From NCBI GenBank assembly GCA_905221385.1, contig CAJNCV010000008.1, positions 20,186-84,185 on the forward strand: a stretch of 64,000 nt of DNA. The letters run 5' to 3'. Numbering within the stretch: the first letter of the stretch is position 1; the number at the start of each line of letters is the position of its first letter. The position numbers were made by a program, and so were the translations under genes. The DNA comes from a bacterium (lineage in GTDB: Bacteria; Bacillota; Bacilli; Lactobacillales; Streptococcaceae). The notes under the pieces were generated by a model, which did no database searches, had not been told where the DNA came from, and worked only from the letters and a program-made list of their open reading frames with translations. Positions 7,358 through 16,143 of the stretch are shown one piece after another.

Positions 7358-10339
7358 ATGAAATTCAATCCAAATCAGAGATATACTCGTTGGTCAATTC
7401 GCCGTCTTAGTGTCGGTGTTGCTTCAGTTGTTGTGGCTAGTGGCTTCTTTGTCTTAGTTGGTCAACCAAGTTCTGCACGTGCTGATGTCGTCAATCCGAC
7501 TCCTGCCCAAGTCGTGCCAAACGCTGCTTCGGTGAGTGAAAAGAGCGACTTACCAGCAGAGGTTCTCAAAAAAGCAGTCAATGTAGCTCTTCCTTCAGAA
7601 CAGTCTGTTCCAACACCTAAAGCAAGTGAGGATACGACAAGCTCTTCAGAAAAAGCGGACGCAACTGCTAAAGAGCCAGTAGTAGCACCAAAAGAAGAAA
7701 TGCAAGCAAAGCCAGATTCTAAGAAACAAACAGAAGATGCAGTTAAACCTGTGAAAAATCCTGCGTCTACAGTTTCTGGACAAGACCGTGAAGCCAGTGA
7801 AGCGAAATCAGCGACCACTCCAGCCGAAGTACAAAAAGGTGTGGCCGACAACACCAAAGATACAGTAGATGTCCCAGCTTCTTATTTGGATAGAGCTAAT
7901 TTCCCAGGTCCATTTACAGCTGGTGTCAACCAAGTTATTCCATACGAAGCCTTTGGTGGAGATGGTATGCTGACTCGTCTTATCTTGAAAGCCTCTGATA
8001 AGGCTCCATGGTCAGACAATGGTTCAGCTAAAAATCCCGCTCTTCCACCAGTGGAAAAATTGGGCAAAGGCCTTTACTTCTACGAAGTGGACTTGGCAGG
8101 CACCCAAGGCAAATCAGATAAAGAGTTGCTTGACCTTTTGAAACAAAATGGTACGCAAAGCTATAAAGCTACCATCAAAGTGTACGGTGCGAAAGATGGC
8201 AAGCCTGACTTAACCAATCTCGTAGCAACTAAAAATTTGGATGTCAACTTGAACGGTTTGACCACCCCAGCTGAAGTGCAAAAAGGTGTGGTTGACAACA
8301 CCAAAGACACAGTAGACGTCCCAGCTTCTTATTTGGATAGAGCCAACTTCCCAGGACCATTCACAGCTGGTGTCAACCAAGTTATTCCATACGAATTCTT
8401 TGCTGGAGACGGCATGTTAACTCGTCTTATCTTGAAAGCATCCGATAAGGCTCCATGGTCAGACAACGGTTCAGCTAAAAATCCCGCTCTCCCGCCAGTA
8501 GAGAAATTGGGCAAAGGCCTTTACTTCTACGAAGTGGATTTAGCAGGCACCCAAGGAAAATCAGATAAAGAGTTGCTTGACCTTTTGAAACAAAATGGTA
8601 CACAAAGCTATAAAGCTACTATCAAGGTGTACGGTGCAAAAGATGGCAAGCCTGACTTAACTAATCTGGTAGCAACTAAAGATTTAAATGTCAACTTGAA
8701 TGGTTTGACCACTCCAGCTGAAGTGCAAAAAGGTGTTGCTGACAATACCAAAGACACAGTAGATGTCCCAGCTAGCTATCTTGACAAAGCCAATTTCCCA
8801 GGACCATTTACAGCTGGTGTCAATCAAGTCATTCCATATGAATTCTTCGCTGGTGACGGCATGCTGACTCGCCTGATCTTGAAGGCGTCCGACAAGGCTC
8901 CATGGTCAGACAATGGAATGGCTAAAAATCCCGCTCTCCCACCAGTAGAAAAATTGGGCAAAGGTCTTTACTTCTATGAAGTGGACTTGGCCGGCACCCA
9001 AGGAAAATCAGATAAAGAGTTGCTTGACCTCTTGAAACAAAATGGTACACAAAGCTATAAAGCTACCATCAAAGTGTATGGTGCGAAAGATGGCAAGGCA
9101 GACTTGAGCAACCTTGTAGCAACTAAAAATTTGGATGTTAACTTGAATGGTTTAACCACTCCAGCTGAAGTTCAAAAAGGTGTGGCTGACAATACCAAAG
9201 ACACAGTAGATGTCCCAGCTAGCTACCTTGACAAAGCCAATTTTCCAGGTCCATTTACAGCTGGTGTCAACCAAGTTATTCCATATGAATTCTTCGCTGG
9301 TGACGGCATGTTGACTCGCCTAATCTTGAAAGCATCTGATAAGGCTCCATGGTCAGACAACGGCTCAGCTAAAAATCCAGCTCTCCCACCAATAGAGAAA
9401 TTGGGCAAAGGCCTTTACTTCTACGAAGTAGACTTGGCAGGCACTCAAGGAAAATCTGACAAAGAGCTTCTTGACCTCTTGAAACAAAATGGTACACAAA
9501 GCTATAAAGCTACTATCAAAGTGTACGGTGCGAAAGATGGCAAGCCTGACTTAACTAACCTCGTAGCGACTAAAGATTTGACTGTTAATTTGAATGGCTT
9601 GACCACACCAAATCAGGTTAAAGACTCTGTTGTTAACAATGTCAAAGACATGATTGATGTTCCAGCTAGCTACCTTGAAAAAGCAAATGTTCCGGGTCCA
9701 TTCTTGGCCGGTGTCAACCAAGTTATTCCATACGAAGCTTTTGGTGGAGATGGTATGTTGACTCGCCTCTTGTTAAAAGCCTCAGACAAAGCTCCATGGT
9801 CAGACAATGGAACAGCTAAAAATCCTGCCCTATTGCCACTTGAAGGCTTGGCTAAAGGTCAATATTTCTACGAAGTGGATTTGAATGGCAATACGGTTGG
9901 CAAAGATGGTCAGGCCTTGCTGGATCAACTTCGAGCTAACGGAACCCATACATATCTAGCTACTGTTAAAGTCTATGGATCTAAAGATGGCAAACCTGAT
10001 TTGACCAATCTGATTGCTACTCGTCAAGTAACGATTCAGCTTCGTGGAAAAGAAATGGCGACAATACCATCTCAACAAGGTCAGATGAATACGAAGCCTT
10101 CTGAAACAGGCTCTACAGGTACGACTGAGGGTATGATGGGTACAAATCACCATATGTCAGATATGAAGGTCGATCAACCAGCTTCTAGCCCAATGGCTAA
10201 TATGATGAAAAAAGATGATAAAGCGATGCTACCAAATACTGGGGAAGCTAAAACAGCTACAGCTGGCCTTGGTATCTTTGGTCTAGCCTTGGCAGGTCTT
10301 GTTGGACTTTTGGGTTTGACAACTAAACGAGAAGATTAA
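7358..10339 (+). CDS. pavB: PavB-like cell wall-anchored adhesin with five SSURE repeats
   Basis: Surface protein of 993 residues. Order: a YSIRK-type signal peptide (YTRWSIRRLSVGVASVVVAS, about residues 9-28), cleavage near SARAD; a Ser/Ala/Lys/Glu-rich spacer to residue 152; five consecutive 149-residue SSURE repeats from residue 153; a Met-rich spacer; and the sortase signal LPNTGE, a hydrophobic segment and a KRED tail. SSURE repeats of pneumococcal PavB bind fibronectin and plasminogen, and the protein aids colonisation. Repeats 1-4 are nearly identical; repeat 5 is divergent. The neighbours, CabP upstream and two-component system 08 downstream, match pneumococcus, where system 08 influences pavB expression. 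The repeat number varies between strains by recombination. Confidence 0.93.
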   Translation: MKFNPNQRYTRWSIRRLSVGVASVVVASGFFVLVGQPSSARADVVNPTPAQVVPNAASVSEKSDLPAEVLKKAVNVALPSEQSVPTPKASEDTTSSSEKADATAKEPVVAPKEEMQAKPDSKKQTEDAVKPVKNPASTVSGQDREASEAKSATTPAEVQKGVADNTKDTVDVPASYLDRANFPGPFTAGVNQVIPYEAFGGDGMLTRLILKASDKAPWSDNGSAKNPALPPVEKLGKGLYFYEVDLAGTQGKSDKELLDLLKQNGTQSYKATIKVYGAKDGKPDLTNLVATKNLDVNLNGLTTPAEVQKGVVDNTKDTVDVPASYLDRANFPGPFTAGVNQVIPYEFFAGDGMLTRLILKASDKAPWSDNGSAKNPALPPVEKLGKGLYFYEVDLAGTQGKSDKELLDLLKQNGTQSYKATIKVYGAKDGKPDLTNLVATKDLNVNLNGLTTPAEVQKGVADNTKDTVDVPASYLDKANFPGPFTAGVNQVIPYEFFAGDGMLTRLILKASDKAPWSDNGMAKNPALPPVEKLGKGLYFYEVDLAGTQGKSDKELLDLLKQNGTQSYKATIKVYGAKDGKADLSNLVATKNLDVNLNGLTTPAEVQKGVADNTKDTVDVPASYLDKANFPGPFTAGVNQVIPYEFFAGDGMLTRLILKASDKAPWSDNGSAKNPALPPIEKLGKGLYFYEVDLAGTQGKSDKELLDLLKQNGTQSYKATIKVYGAKDGKPDLTNLVATKDLTVNLNGLTTPNQVKDSVVNNVKDMIDVPASYLEKANVPGPFLAGVNQVIPYEAFGGDGMLTRLLLKASDKAPWSDNGTAKNPALLPLEGLAKGQYFYEVDLNGNTVGKDGQALLDQLRANGTHTYLATVKVYGSKDGKPDLTNLIATRQVTIQLRGKEMATIPSQQGQMNTKPSETGSTGTTEGMMGTNHHMSDMKVDQPASSPMANMMKKDDKAMLPNTGEAKTATAGLGIFGLALAGLVGLLGLTTKRED
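7814..10048 (+). repeat. Five tandem 447-bp repeats in pavB
   Basis: Units begin at 7814, 8261, 8708, 9155 and 9602, exactly 447 bp apart. Each starts with codons for Thr-Thr-Pro and contains the segment GVNQVIPYE. Units 1-4 are nearly identical in DNA as well as protein; unit 5 has many replacements and reads NQVKDSVVNN at the start instead of AEVQKGVADN. Confidence 0.95.
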
Positions 10340-10369
10340 GATTCAAATCACTTAAACATTAGGGAAAAT

Positions 10370-10403
10370 AGTGTTATACTAAAGCAAGTATAACACTGTT
10401 TTT
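10370..10403 (+). terminator. Terminator between pavB and the system 08 genes
   Basis: A perfect 11-bp stem (AGTGTTATACT at 10370-10380 with AGTATAACACT at 10387-10397), six-base loop, then GTTTTT. The ribosome site of the next gene follows at once, so the regulator genes need read-through or a promoter inside this short gap. Confidence 0.85.
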
Positions 10404-10419
10404 ATCGAAGGAGTGTCAG

Positions 10420-11118
10420 ATGAAAAAGACAATTTTGCTGGTTGATGATGAGATAGATATTCTAGATATTCAACACCGCTATCTTATACAGGCAGGTTAC
10501 GATGTTTTGGTCGCCCATGATGGTAAGGAGGGCTTAGAGCTTTTCAGAAAAAAATCTATCGACCTCATTATCACAGATATCATGATGCCCAATATGGATG
10601 GCTATGATTTTATCAGTGAAGTTCAGTATATCGCTCCGGATCAACCCTTCCTCTTTACAACTGCTAAGACAAGCGAACAGGATAAGATTTATGGATTAAG
10701 TTTGGGGGCAGATGATTTTATAGTCAAACCCTTTAGCCCACGCGAATTGGTTTTAAGAGTGAATAATATCTTGCGTCGCCTTAGCCGTGGAGGAGAGACA
10801 GAACAGATCGAGTTTGGTGACTTGGTAATCAACCATGTGACTCATGAGGTTCGCATTGGGGAGCAACCTTTGGAATTGACAGTAAAATCCTTTGAACTTT
10901 TATGGATATTAGCCAGCAATCCTGAGAGAGTCTTTTCAAAGACGGAACTTTACGAGAAGGTATGGCAAGAGGACTATGTAGATGATACCAATACACTCAA
11001 TGTTCATATCCATGCTTTGAGGCAAGAGTTGACCAAGTATACAAATTCAAATGCTCCTGCTATCAAAACTGTCTGGGGTTTGGGCTATAAGATGGAAAGA
11101 CCAAGAGGTAGAAAATGA
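10420..11118 (+). CDS. saeR: Response regulator, OmpR/PhoB family (SaeR-like, system 08)
   Basis: Receiver domain, residues 1-120, with the acidic pair LVDDE, the phospho-acceptor Asp in DLIITDIMMPNMDG and the conserved Lys in FIVKPF; C-terminal winged-helix DNA-binding domain from about residue 130, ending in the typical TVWGLGYKM. Length 232 is usual. It overlaps the kinase gene by 4 bp, so the pair is co-translated. In pneumococcus the equivalent system (TCS08) affects pavB, pilus and sugar genes. Direct control of the adjacent pavB is inferred, not visible, since the binding site is not known to me. Confidence 0.9.
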   Translation: MKKTILLVDDEIDILDIQHRYLIQAGYDVLVAHDGKEGLELFRKKSIDLIITDIMMPNMDGYDFISEVQYIAPDQPFLFTTAKTSEQDKIYGLSLGADDFIVKPFSPRELVLRVNNILRRLSRGGETEQIEFGDLVINHVTHEVRIGEQPLELTVKSFELLWILASNPERVFSKTELYEKVWQEDYVDDTNTLNVHIHALRQELTKYTNSNAPAIKTVWGLGYKMERPRGRK

Positions 11119-12149
11119 AATTAAAAAACTATATTTTAGTGGGGTATCTAGTGTCGACTCTACTAACGATTTTGGTCGTTTTCTGGGCAGTCCAACGAAT
11201 GTTGATCGAGAAAAGTGAAGTTTACTTTCTAGTTGGAATGACCTTGATTGCTAGTTTCATTGGCGCTGCAGTGAGCATCTTTCTCTTGTCGCCTGTGTTC
11301 TCTTCTCTGAAACATTTGAAAAAACAAGCTCAGGATATAGCAAGCAAGGATTTCAGTACAGAAATCGAAACCAAAGGCCCATTAGAATTTCAAGAGCTGG
11401 GCCAGGCTTTTAATGACATGTCCCACAATTTGCAGGCTACCTTTCAATCACTTGATGAGAGCGAGCAAGAAAAGAGAATGATGATTGCGCAGCTCTCTCA
11501 CGATATTAAAACTCCCATTACCTCCATTCAGGTTACTGTGGAGGGAATTCTAGATGGAGTGATCAAAGAAGAGGAGCGACTCCACTACTTAACCACGATT
11601 GGTCGGCAAACTGAGCGTCTAAACAAGCTAGTGGAGGAGTTGGATGTTTTGACTCTCAATACACAACCTCAAGATACTGCTGATGAAGAAGTCGAAGAGG
11701 TCTTTTTAGATCAGTTGCTGATTGAGTCAATGAGTGAATTTCAACTCCAGATTGAACAAGAGGAGCGAGATGTTTACATTCAAGTGTCACCTGAGTCGGC
11801 GAAAATCAAGAGCCATTCTGACAAACTTTCTCGTATTCTGGTCAATTTGTTAAACAATGCCTTTAAATATTCAGAACCAGGAACCAGAATCGAGGTTCTT
11901 GCCCAATTAACAGAACAAGAGCTGACAATCAGTGTGAAAGACGAGGGTCAGGGGATCCTTCCTGAGGATTTGGAAAAGATATTTAAACGACTTTATCGTG
12001 TGGAAACTTCGCGCAATATGAAGACGGGTGGGCATGGCTTAGGTCTTGCGATTGCACGAGAACTAGCCCATCAGCTTGGTGGCGAAATCACAGCAGAAAG
12101 TCAATATGGCTTAGGAAGCAAGTTTACATTCAGCCTCAATTTGAAATAA
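11115..12149 (+). CDS. saeS: Sensor histidine kinase (SaeS-like, system 08)
   Basis: Intramembrane-type sensor: two membrane helices close together (about residues 7-25 and 35-60) with almost no outer loop, a HAMP linker, a dimerisation helix with the phospho-acceptor His in QLSHDIKTPITS, and an HATPase domain with LVNLLNNAFKYS (N box), DEGQGI (G1) and GGHGLGLAI (G2). Length 344 fits the SaeS group, in which membrane disturbance rather than a bound ligand is thought to be the signal. It is the last gene of the unit; the rpsD promoter starts 14 bp beyond. Confidence 0.9.
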   Translation: MKLKNYILVGYLVSTLLTILVVFWAVQRMLIEKSEVYFLVGMTLIASFIGAAVSIFLLSPVFSSLKHLKKQAQDIASKDFSTEIETKGPLEFQELGQAFNDMSHNLQATFQSLDESEQEKRMMIAQLSHDIKTPITSIQVTVEGILDGVIKEEERLHYLTTIGRQTERLNKLVEELDVLTLNTQPQDTADEEVEEVFLDQLLIESMSEFQLQIEQEERDVYIQVSPESAKIKSHSDKLSRILVNLLNNAFKYSEPGTRIEVLAQLTEQELTISVKDEGQGILPEDLEKIFKRLYRVETSRNMKTGGHGLGLAIARELAHQLGGEITAESQYGLGSKFTFSLNLK

Positions 12150-12163
12150 AGGCGTAAAATCCC

Positions 12164-12192
12164 TTTACAAATCTAGCTTTTCATGGTATAAT
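12164..12192 (+). promoter_or_regulatory. Promoter of rpsD
   Basis: -35 TTTACA (12164-12169), 17-bp spacer, extended -10 TGGTATAAT (12184-12192). A leader of about 150 bases follows. Confidence 0.85.
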
Positions 12193-12198
12193 AGCCTT

Positions 12199-12351
12199 TG
12201 TGTGAAATAGCAGCAGGAAAGCATGAAGCTCGTCAACAGGTGTCTTATGACAAGTAACCTTGGCTGTTTAGGCGAAGGGCATCTGCACGAATCAGGGCTT
12301 TCTAAGTGACTATTTCCACCGAAATATTATTTATATCAGGAGGACATACAC
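12199..12351 (+). promoter_or_regulatory. Structured 5' leader of rpsD, probable S4 autoregulation site
   Basis: The leader is about 150 bases long. GAAATAG (12204-12210) near its start pairs with CTATTTC (12311-12317) near its end, enclosing about 100 bases with further GC-rich helices, and the ribosome site AGGAGG follows. In Bacillus and relatives S4 binds its own leader to repress translation; position and layout fit, but the S4 motif itself was not verified. Confidence 0.55.
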
Positions 12352-12963
12352 ATGTCACGTTATACAGGACCATCTTGGAAACAAGCTCGTCGCCTTGGCC
12401 TTTCACTTACAGGTACAGGTAAAGAATTGGCACGTCGTAACTACGTACCAGGACAACACGGACCAAACAACCGTTCTAAATTGTCAGAATACGGTTTGCA
12501 ATTGGCTGAAAAACAAAAACTTCGTTTCACTTACGGTGTAGGTGAAAAACAATTCCGTAACTTGTTCGTACAAGCTACAAAAATCAAAGGCGGAATCCTA
12601 GGTTTCAACTTCATGCTTCTTTTGGAACGTCGTTTGGATAACGTTGTTTACCGTCTTGGCCTTGCGACTACTCGTCGTCAAGCTCGTCAATTCGTAAACC
12701 ACGGCCACATCCTTGTTGACGGAAAACGCGTTGATATCCCATCATATCGCGTAACTCCAGGTCAAGTGATCTCAGTTCGTGAAAAATCATTGAAAGTTCC
12801 AGCAATCCTTGAAGCAGTAGAAGCTACTCTTGGACGTCCAGCATTCGTATCATTCGACGCTGAAAAATTGGAAGGTTCATTGACTCGCTTGCCAGAACGC
12901 GACGAAATCAACCCAGAAATCAACGAAGCACTTGTCGTTGAATTCTACAACAAAATGCTTTAA
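12352..12963 (+). CDS. rpsD: Small-subunit ribosomal protein S4 (uS4)
   Basis: Primary 16S rRNA-binding protein that nucleates assembly of the 30S body. It starts [16 protein letters not shown] and has the S4 RNA-binding domain from about residue 93 ([36 protein letters not shown]). Length 203 is usual. It lacks the N-terminal zinc-binding cysteines seen in some bacteria. Codon use is strongly biased to the set of highly expressed streptococcal genes (for example CGT for Arg and AAC for Asn), unlike the genes on either side. The 150-base leader suggests feedback control by S4. Confidence 0.97.
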   Translation: MSRYTGPSWKQARRLGLSLTGTGKELARRNYVPGQHGPNNRSKLSEYGLQLAEKQKLRFTYGVGEKQFRNLFVQATKIKGGILGFNFMLLLERRLDNVVYRLGLATTRRQARQFVNHGHILVDGKRVDIPSYRVTPGQVISVREKSLKVPAILEAVEATLGRPAFVSFDAEKLEGSLTRLPERDEINPEINEALVVEFYNKML

Positions 12964-12983
12964 TTTTAAGAAATATCTTACAG

Positions 12984-13010
12984 AAAGCCTACAACAGTGG
13001 GCTTTTTGCT
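12984..13010 (+). terminator. Terminator of rpsD
   Basis: Stem AAAGCCTAC (12984-12992) with GTGGGCTTT (12997-13005), AACA loop, followed by TT. Confidence 0.8.
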
Positions 13011-13181
13011 TTGTCTTAAAAGGGTGAGTTGGAGATTCGGTTGGTATGTGGAGGATTATTTTTACTCATGGAGAATGTTTCAAGTTTTAGTGTAAAGAAA
13101 TCAACCCTTTTAGGCGACTTTTCCCCTCATTTTCTGCTTTTATGCTAAAATAGATTTATAAATTGAAAATAAGGGATGTTT

Positions 13182-13976
13182 ATGAAATCAGGTAATGTAT
13201 TTTTAAAAGGTTGCCTTTATTTCTGGGGAGTATTGATTTTCTTTAGTATCTTAGCTGAATATTCTTTCCCCTTGGCTATCTGTAGTTTAATTGGTTTCGG
13301 TGCTTATGCACTTTACCGACGCAGGAGTGGTAATCGCTCTGTAGAGGATCAGATTGAACTCTTAAAAGCTCGAATTCGTCAGACTGATAAAGATATTCAG
13401 CAGTTAGAGGAGACCCTGCCTGAGAAAGGATCAGCAGCCTACAAAAGTCGGTCCAAGCAGGTACTGCTTGAACTGAGTGAAATTCATCAGAAAGCCGAAC
13501 AGCTTAAATCTTATATTGGTGATTCCGTTTATAGTCGTATTGATAAGAAAGTTCGCTCAGTAAGAGCAACTATCAGTGTTCAGCTAGAGCGTTTGGAAAG
13601 AGACAGTCAGAGAGATATTGAAAATATGGAGCCCGAGGAAGTGGCACCAGAATTGGCTCAGACGCTTGCTAATATCGCGTGTGACCATCAGGAAATAATA
13701 AATAAAATAGAGGCATCTAACTTTGGAGACAAGGAAGAATTGGCGACCATTCATAATTTAAAGATGGAAAAATTCCAGACCGTTTTAGAGGGTTATTTAA
13801 AGATTAAGGCAAATCCTAAGAACTATAATCGATCTGAGGAACGCTTGGAACAAGCTAGAGTAGCTATTGAACAATTTGATCTTGAGCTAGACCAAGTTTT
13901 GAGAGAGCTCAATGAAACAGATATGCGCGATTTTGATATTAGCTTGCGTATCTTGGGCAAAGATCGCAAAGAATAG
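13182..13976 (+). CDS. XpaC-like membrane/coiled-coil protein, partner of TelA
   Basis: Two hydrophobic segments at the N-terminus (about residues 10-25 and 27-42) are followed by about 215 residues of charged, largely helical sequence with heptad character. This is the layout of the 5-bromo-4-chloroindolyl phosphate hydrolysis (XpaC) family, nearly always found beside telA, as here with 21 bp between them. The biochemical role is not established; membrane stress and anion or antimicrobial tolerance have been proposed for the pair. ATG 13182 was chosen over 13176 because AAGGGA (13171-13176) is correctly spaced for it. The likely promoter is TGCTAAAAT at 13144-13152. Confidence 0.75.
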   Translation: MKSGNVFLKGCLYFWGVLIFFSILAEYSFPLAICSLIGFGAYALYRRRSGNRSVEDQIELLKARIRQTDKDIQQLEETLPEKGSAAYKSRSKQVLLELSEIHQKAEQLKSYIGDSVYSRIDKKVRSVRATISVQLERLERDSQRDIENMEPEEVAPELAQTLANIACDHQEIINKIEASNFGDKEELATIHNLKMEKFQTVLEGYLKIKANPKNYNRSEERLEQARVAIEQFDLELDQVLRELNETDMRDFDISLRILGKDRKE

Positions 13977-13997
13977 GGTAGACACAAAGGAGTAACC

Positions 13998-15245
13998 ATG
14001 ACAGAATTTAATTTTGATATTGATCAGATTGCCAGTAATACAGTGACCAAAGTGGACAAAACCACTGAAATCATTGGGACCAACACAGGCTCAGCCCAGA
14101 CTATCACCTTTCTTGAAAAGCTAAGTCCTGAACAGCAAGAGGGAATCAAGGCGCGCGTGCCCCAGTTGGTAGATCAGTTTGTCACAGACCAAAATGCTCT
14201 CTTGGACTTTGGTCAATCAGCTGTGGAAGATGTCAATAGTACGGTGAACCGTATCTTGACCGAGCAGAAGAAACTGCAAATTCCGCAGGTGGATGATCTC
14301 CTAAAAAATACTAACCGCGAACTCCAAGGTTTTGTAACCAAATACAAGAATGCTGAAATTGCAGAATTAGAAGAAAAGCCTAACTTTTTGCAACGATTGT
14401 TTAACAAGAGCAAGAATACGCTACAGGAATTTTACTTTGACTCAAAAACAGTGGAGCAAAAGCTAGATGGTATGGCTGCTGCAGTGGTCAAGCAAGAAGA
14501 TGTGCTTGCTCGAAATATTGTTTCTGCGGAGATGTTGATTGAGGACAATACCAAATCCATTGAAAATCTAGTCGGTGTGATTTCATTCATCGAGGCCAGT
14601 CAGGCAGAAGCTGGGAATCACGCTGCAGAATTGAAGGCTCAAGTTGATCAATTAGATGCAACAACGGTAGAATACCAGACGAAGTCTCAGGAATTAGCTC
14701 GTATGGCAGAAGTGGTCAATACACTGGAACAACAACATACAGAGTATGTCAGTCGCCTTTACGTAGCTTGGACGACAACTCCGCAAATGCGTAATCTCGT
14801 CAAAGTTTCATCAGACATGCGCCAAAAATTGGGCATGCTTCGCCGCAATACCATTCCAACAATGAAACTCTCGATTGCCCAACTTGGTATTTTGCAACAA
14901 TCAATCAAATCAGGTGCCGTGGCGGATGCCATTGTCAATGCCAACAATGCAGCCCTTCAGATGCTAGCTGAAACTAGTAAGGAAGTGATTCCGCAGATAG
15001 AGAAAATTGCCCAAAGTCCAACAGTAGCTGTCGAATCGGTGACCAAGCTAGCTGAAAGTCTCGTCGCTCAAAATCAAGGCATCGTTGCTGCCATTGAGTT
15101 GGGACGCCAGAAACGTGCTCAACTAGAAACAACCATCGTTGAGTCAGCTGCAGTCATTAACGATTCTGTTAAACTTCGCGATGAAAAAATTATTCGAGCC
15201 CTTCTGGACCAAGGAAAGGCCGCTCAGAAAGAAGTACAAGAATAA
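13998..15245 (+). CDS. telA: TelA-family toxic anion resistance protein
   Basis: Soluble, almost wholly helical protein of 415 residues with the TelA/KlaA family pattern, including TTPQMRNLVKVSSDMRQKL near residue 255 and SIAQLGILQQSIKSGAVADA near 295. The family was named from plasmid tellurite resistance, but chromosomal copies in Firmicutes are linked with tolerance of envelope stress (nisin, cefuroxime in Listeria); the mechanism is unknown. It forms an operon with the XpaC-like gene. The ATG follows AAAGGAG. Confidence 0.85.
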   Translation: MTEFNFDIDQIASNTVTKVDKTTEIIGTNTGSAQTITFLEKLSPEQQEGIKARVPQLVDQFVTDQNALLDFGQSAVEDVNSTVNRILTEQKKLQIPQVDDLLKNTNRELQGFVTKYKNAEIAELEEKPNFLQRLFNKSKNTLQEFYFDSKTVEQKLDGMAAAVVKQEDVLARNIVSAEMLIEDNTKSIENLVGVISFIEASQAEAGNHAAELKAQVDQLDATTVEYQTKSQELARMAEVVNTLEQQHTEYVSRLYVAWTTTPQMRNLVKVSSDMRQKLGMLRRNTIPTMKLSIAQLGILQQSIKSGAVADAIVNANNAALQMLAETSKEVIPQIEKIAQSPTVAVESVTKLAESLVAQNQGIVAAIELGRQKRAQLETTIVESAAVINDSVKLRDEKIIRALLDQGKAAQKEVQE

Positions 15246-15426
15246 CAGAGATGTGGCTAAGACCAGTAGATGGGAGTCAAGATAAGAGGATAATGTTTAG
15301 GTAAATAAAGGGGCTTCTTGTGCCCTCTAGTGGCAGCTCGGCTCCTCAGAGTACTGGTGGGTGTATGTTGCGAATCTATTAATCTGTTTTTCCGTTTCAT
15401 TCTGGTCATTTACTAAGGATGACCCT

Positions 15427-15478
15427 ATATAAAAATACTCCTCAACCTAGTTTACTAGTGTTAGGAGTATTTTTATAT
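15427..15478. terminator. Strong bidirectional terminator between telA and the HAD gene
   Basis: A perfect 16-bp stem (15427-15442 with 15463-15478), extended by a partial inner stem around CTAG/CTAG, with A runs on one side and T runs on the other. It serves the convergent telA and HAD genes. In 15246-15426 I see no gene or promoter. Confidence 0.9.
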
Positions 15479-15480
15479 GA

Positions 15481-16110
15481 TTAGAGCTGGCTAATGATAT
15501 CATCAATGGTATGGGCAATGCAGTCAGGCTGATAGCTGAGTAAATCAGCCTCCTCTCCAAATCCCCAAGTAACAGCAAACTTTTTAATGCTAGTTTCTTG
15601 GGCTCCAATCATATCAAACTTGGTATCTCCGATGATAAGGACTTGGTCTGCAGGGAGTTGATGCGTCTGTAAGGCGTAACGGATGACATCCGCCTTGTGT
15701 GGCGTTTCCGGACTAGAGCCGTAAATGCCATCAAAGAAATGATGGATTCCCAGATTTTTAGTCATATCATGAGCAGTAGGAGTATTCTTTGTTGTAGTGA
15801 TGTAGAGAGGGTAGTTTTGTGAAAGTTCTTGGAGTAATTCCGTTATTCGGGGGAAGAGTTGGGCTTCGTGGATCCCTTTTTTCTTGTAGTAAGAACGATA
15901 GATTTGAACGGCTTCCGAGATTTGTTCCTTGGGAAGACATGTTGCAAAACTACTTTCAAGTGGTGGTCCCATGAAACTACGAATGGTTTTAGCATCAGGG
16001 CTCGGAACTCCTAGCACTTCAAAGGTGTAGGTGAAGGCATTGTGAATCCCGAGGGAACTGTCAACCAGAGTTCCGTCTAGATCAAAAAAGATTGCTGAGA
16101 TAGAGGGCAT
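15481..16110 (-). CDS. HAD-family hydrolase, phosphoglycolate phosphatase-like
   Basis: Cytoplasmic phosphatase of the haloacid dehalogenase superfamily: motif I DLDGTLVDSS (residues 10-19) with the nucleophile and acid/base Asp, a cap domain of about 60 residues, motif II TTTKN (Thr), and motif III/IV VLIIGDTKFDMIGA with the magnesium-binding acids. Length 209 fits the Gph/PpaX group. The substrate is not determinable. It follows sdaAA on the same strand with a 33-bp gap containing a short TATCTA repeat and its own AGGAG site, and is probably read with the serine dehydratase genes. Confidence 0.88.
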   Translation of the reverse strand: MPSISAIFFDLDGTLVDSSLGIHNAFTYTFEVLGVPSPDAKTIRSFMGPPLESSFATCLPKEQISEAVQIYRSYYKKKGIHEAQLFPRITELLQELSQNYPLYITTTKNTPTAHDMTKNLGIHHFFDGIYGSSPETPHKADVIRYALQTHQLPADQVLIIGDTKFDMIGAQETSIKKFAVTWGFGEEADLLSYQPDCIAHTIDDIISQL

Positions 16111-16122
16111 AGTTTCTCCTAA

Positions 16123-16140
16123 TAGATATAGATATAGATA
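16123..16140 (+). repeat. Three tandem TAGATA hexamers between sdaAA and the HAD gene
   Basis: Read on the coding (minus) strand these are TATCTA repeats lying between the sdaAA stop and the AGGAG site of the HAD gene. Copy-number change by slippage would alter that spacing. Confidence 0.8.
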
Positions 16141-16143
16141 AGC

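Noticed and set aside
15268..15415. Minus-strand frame of about 48 codons before the telA/HAD terminator
   Set aside because: No ribosome site, no recognisable sequence, and it would be transcribed into telA from a gap without a promoter.
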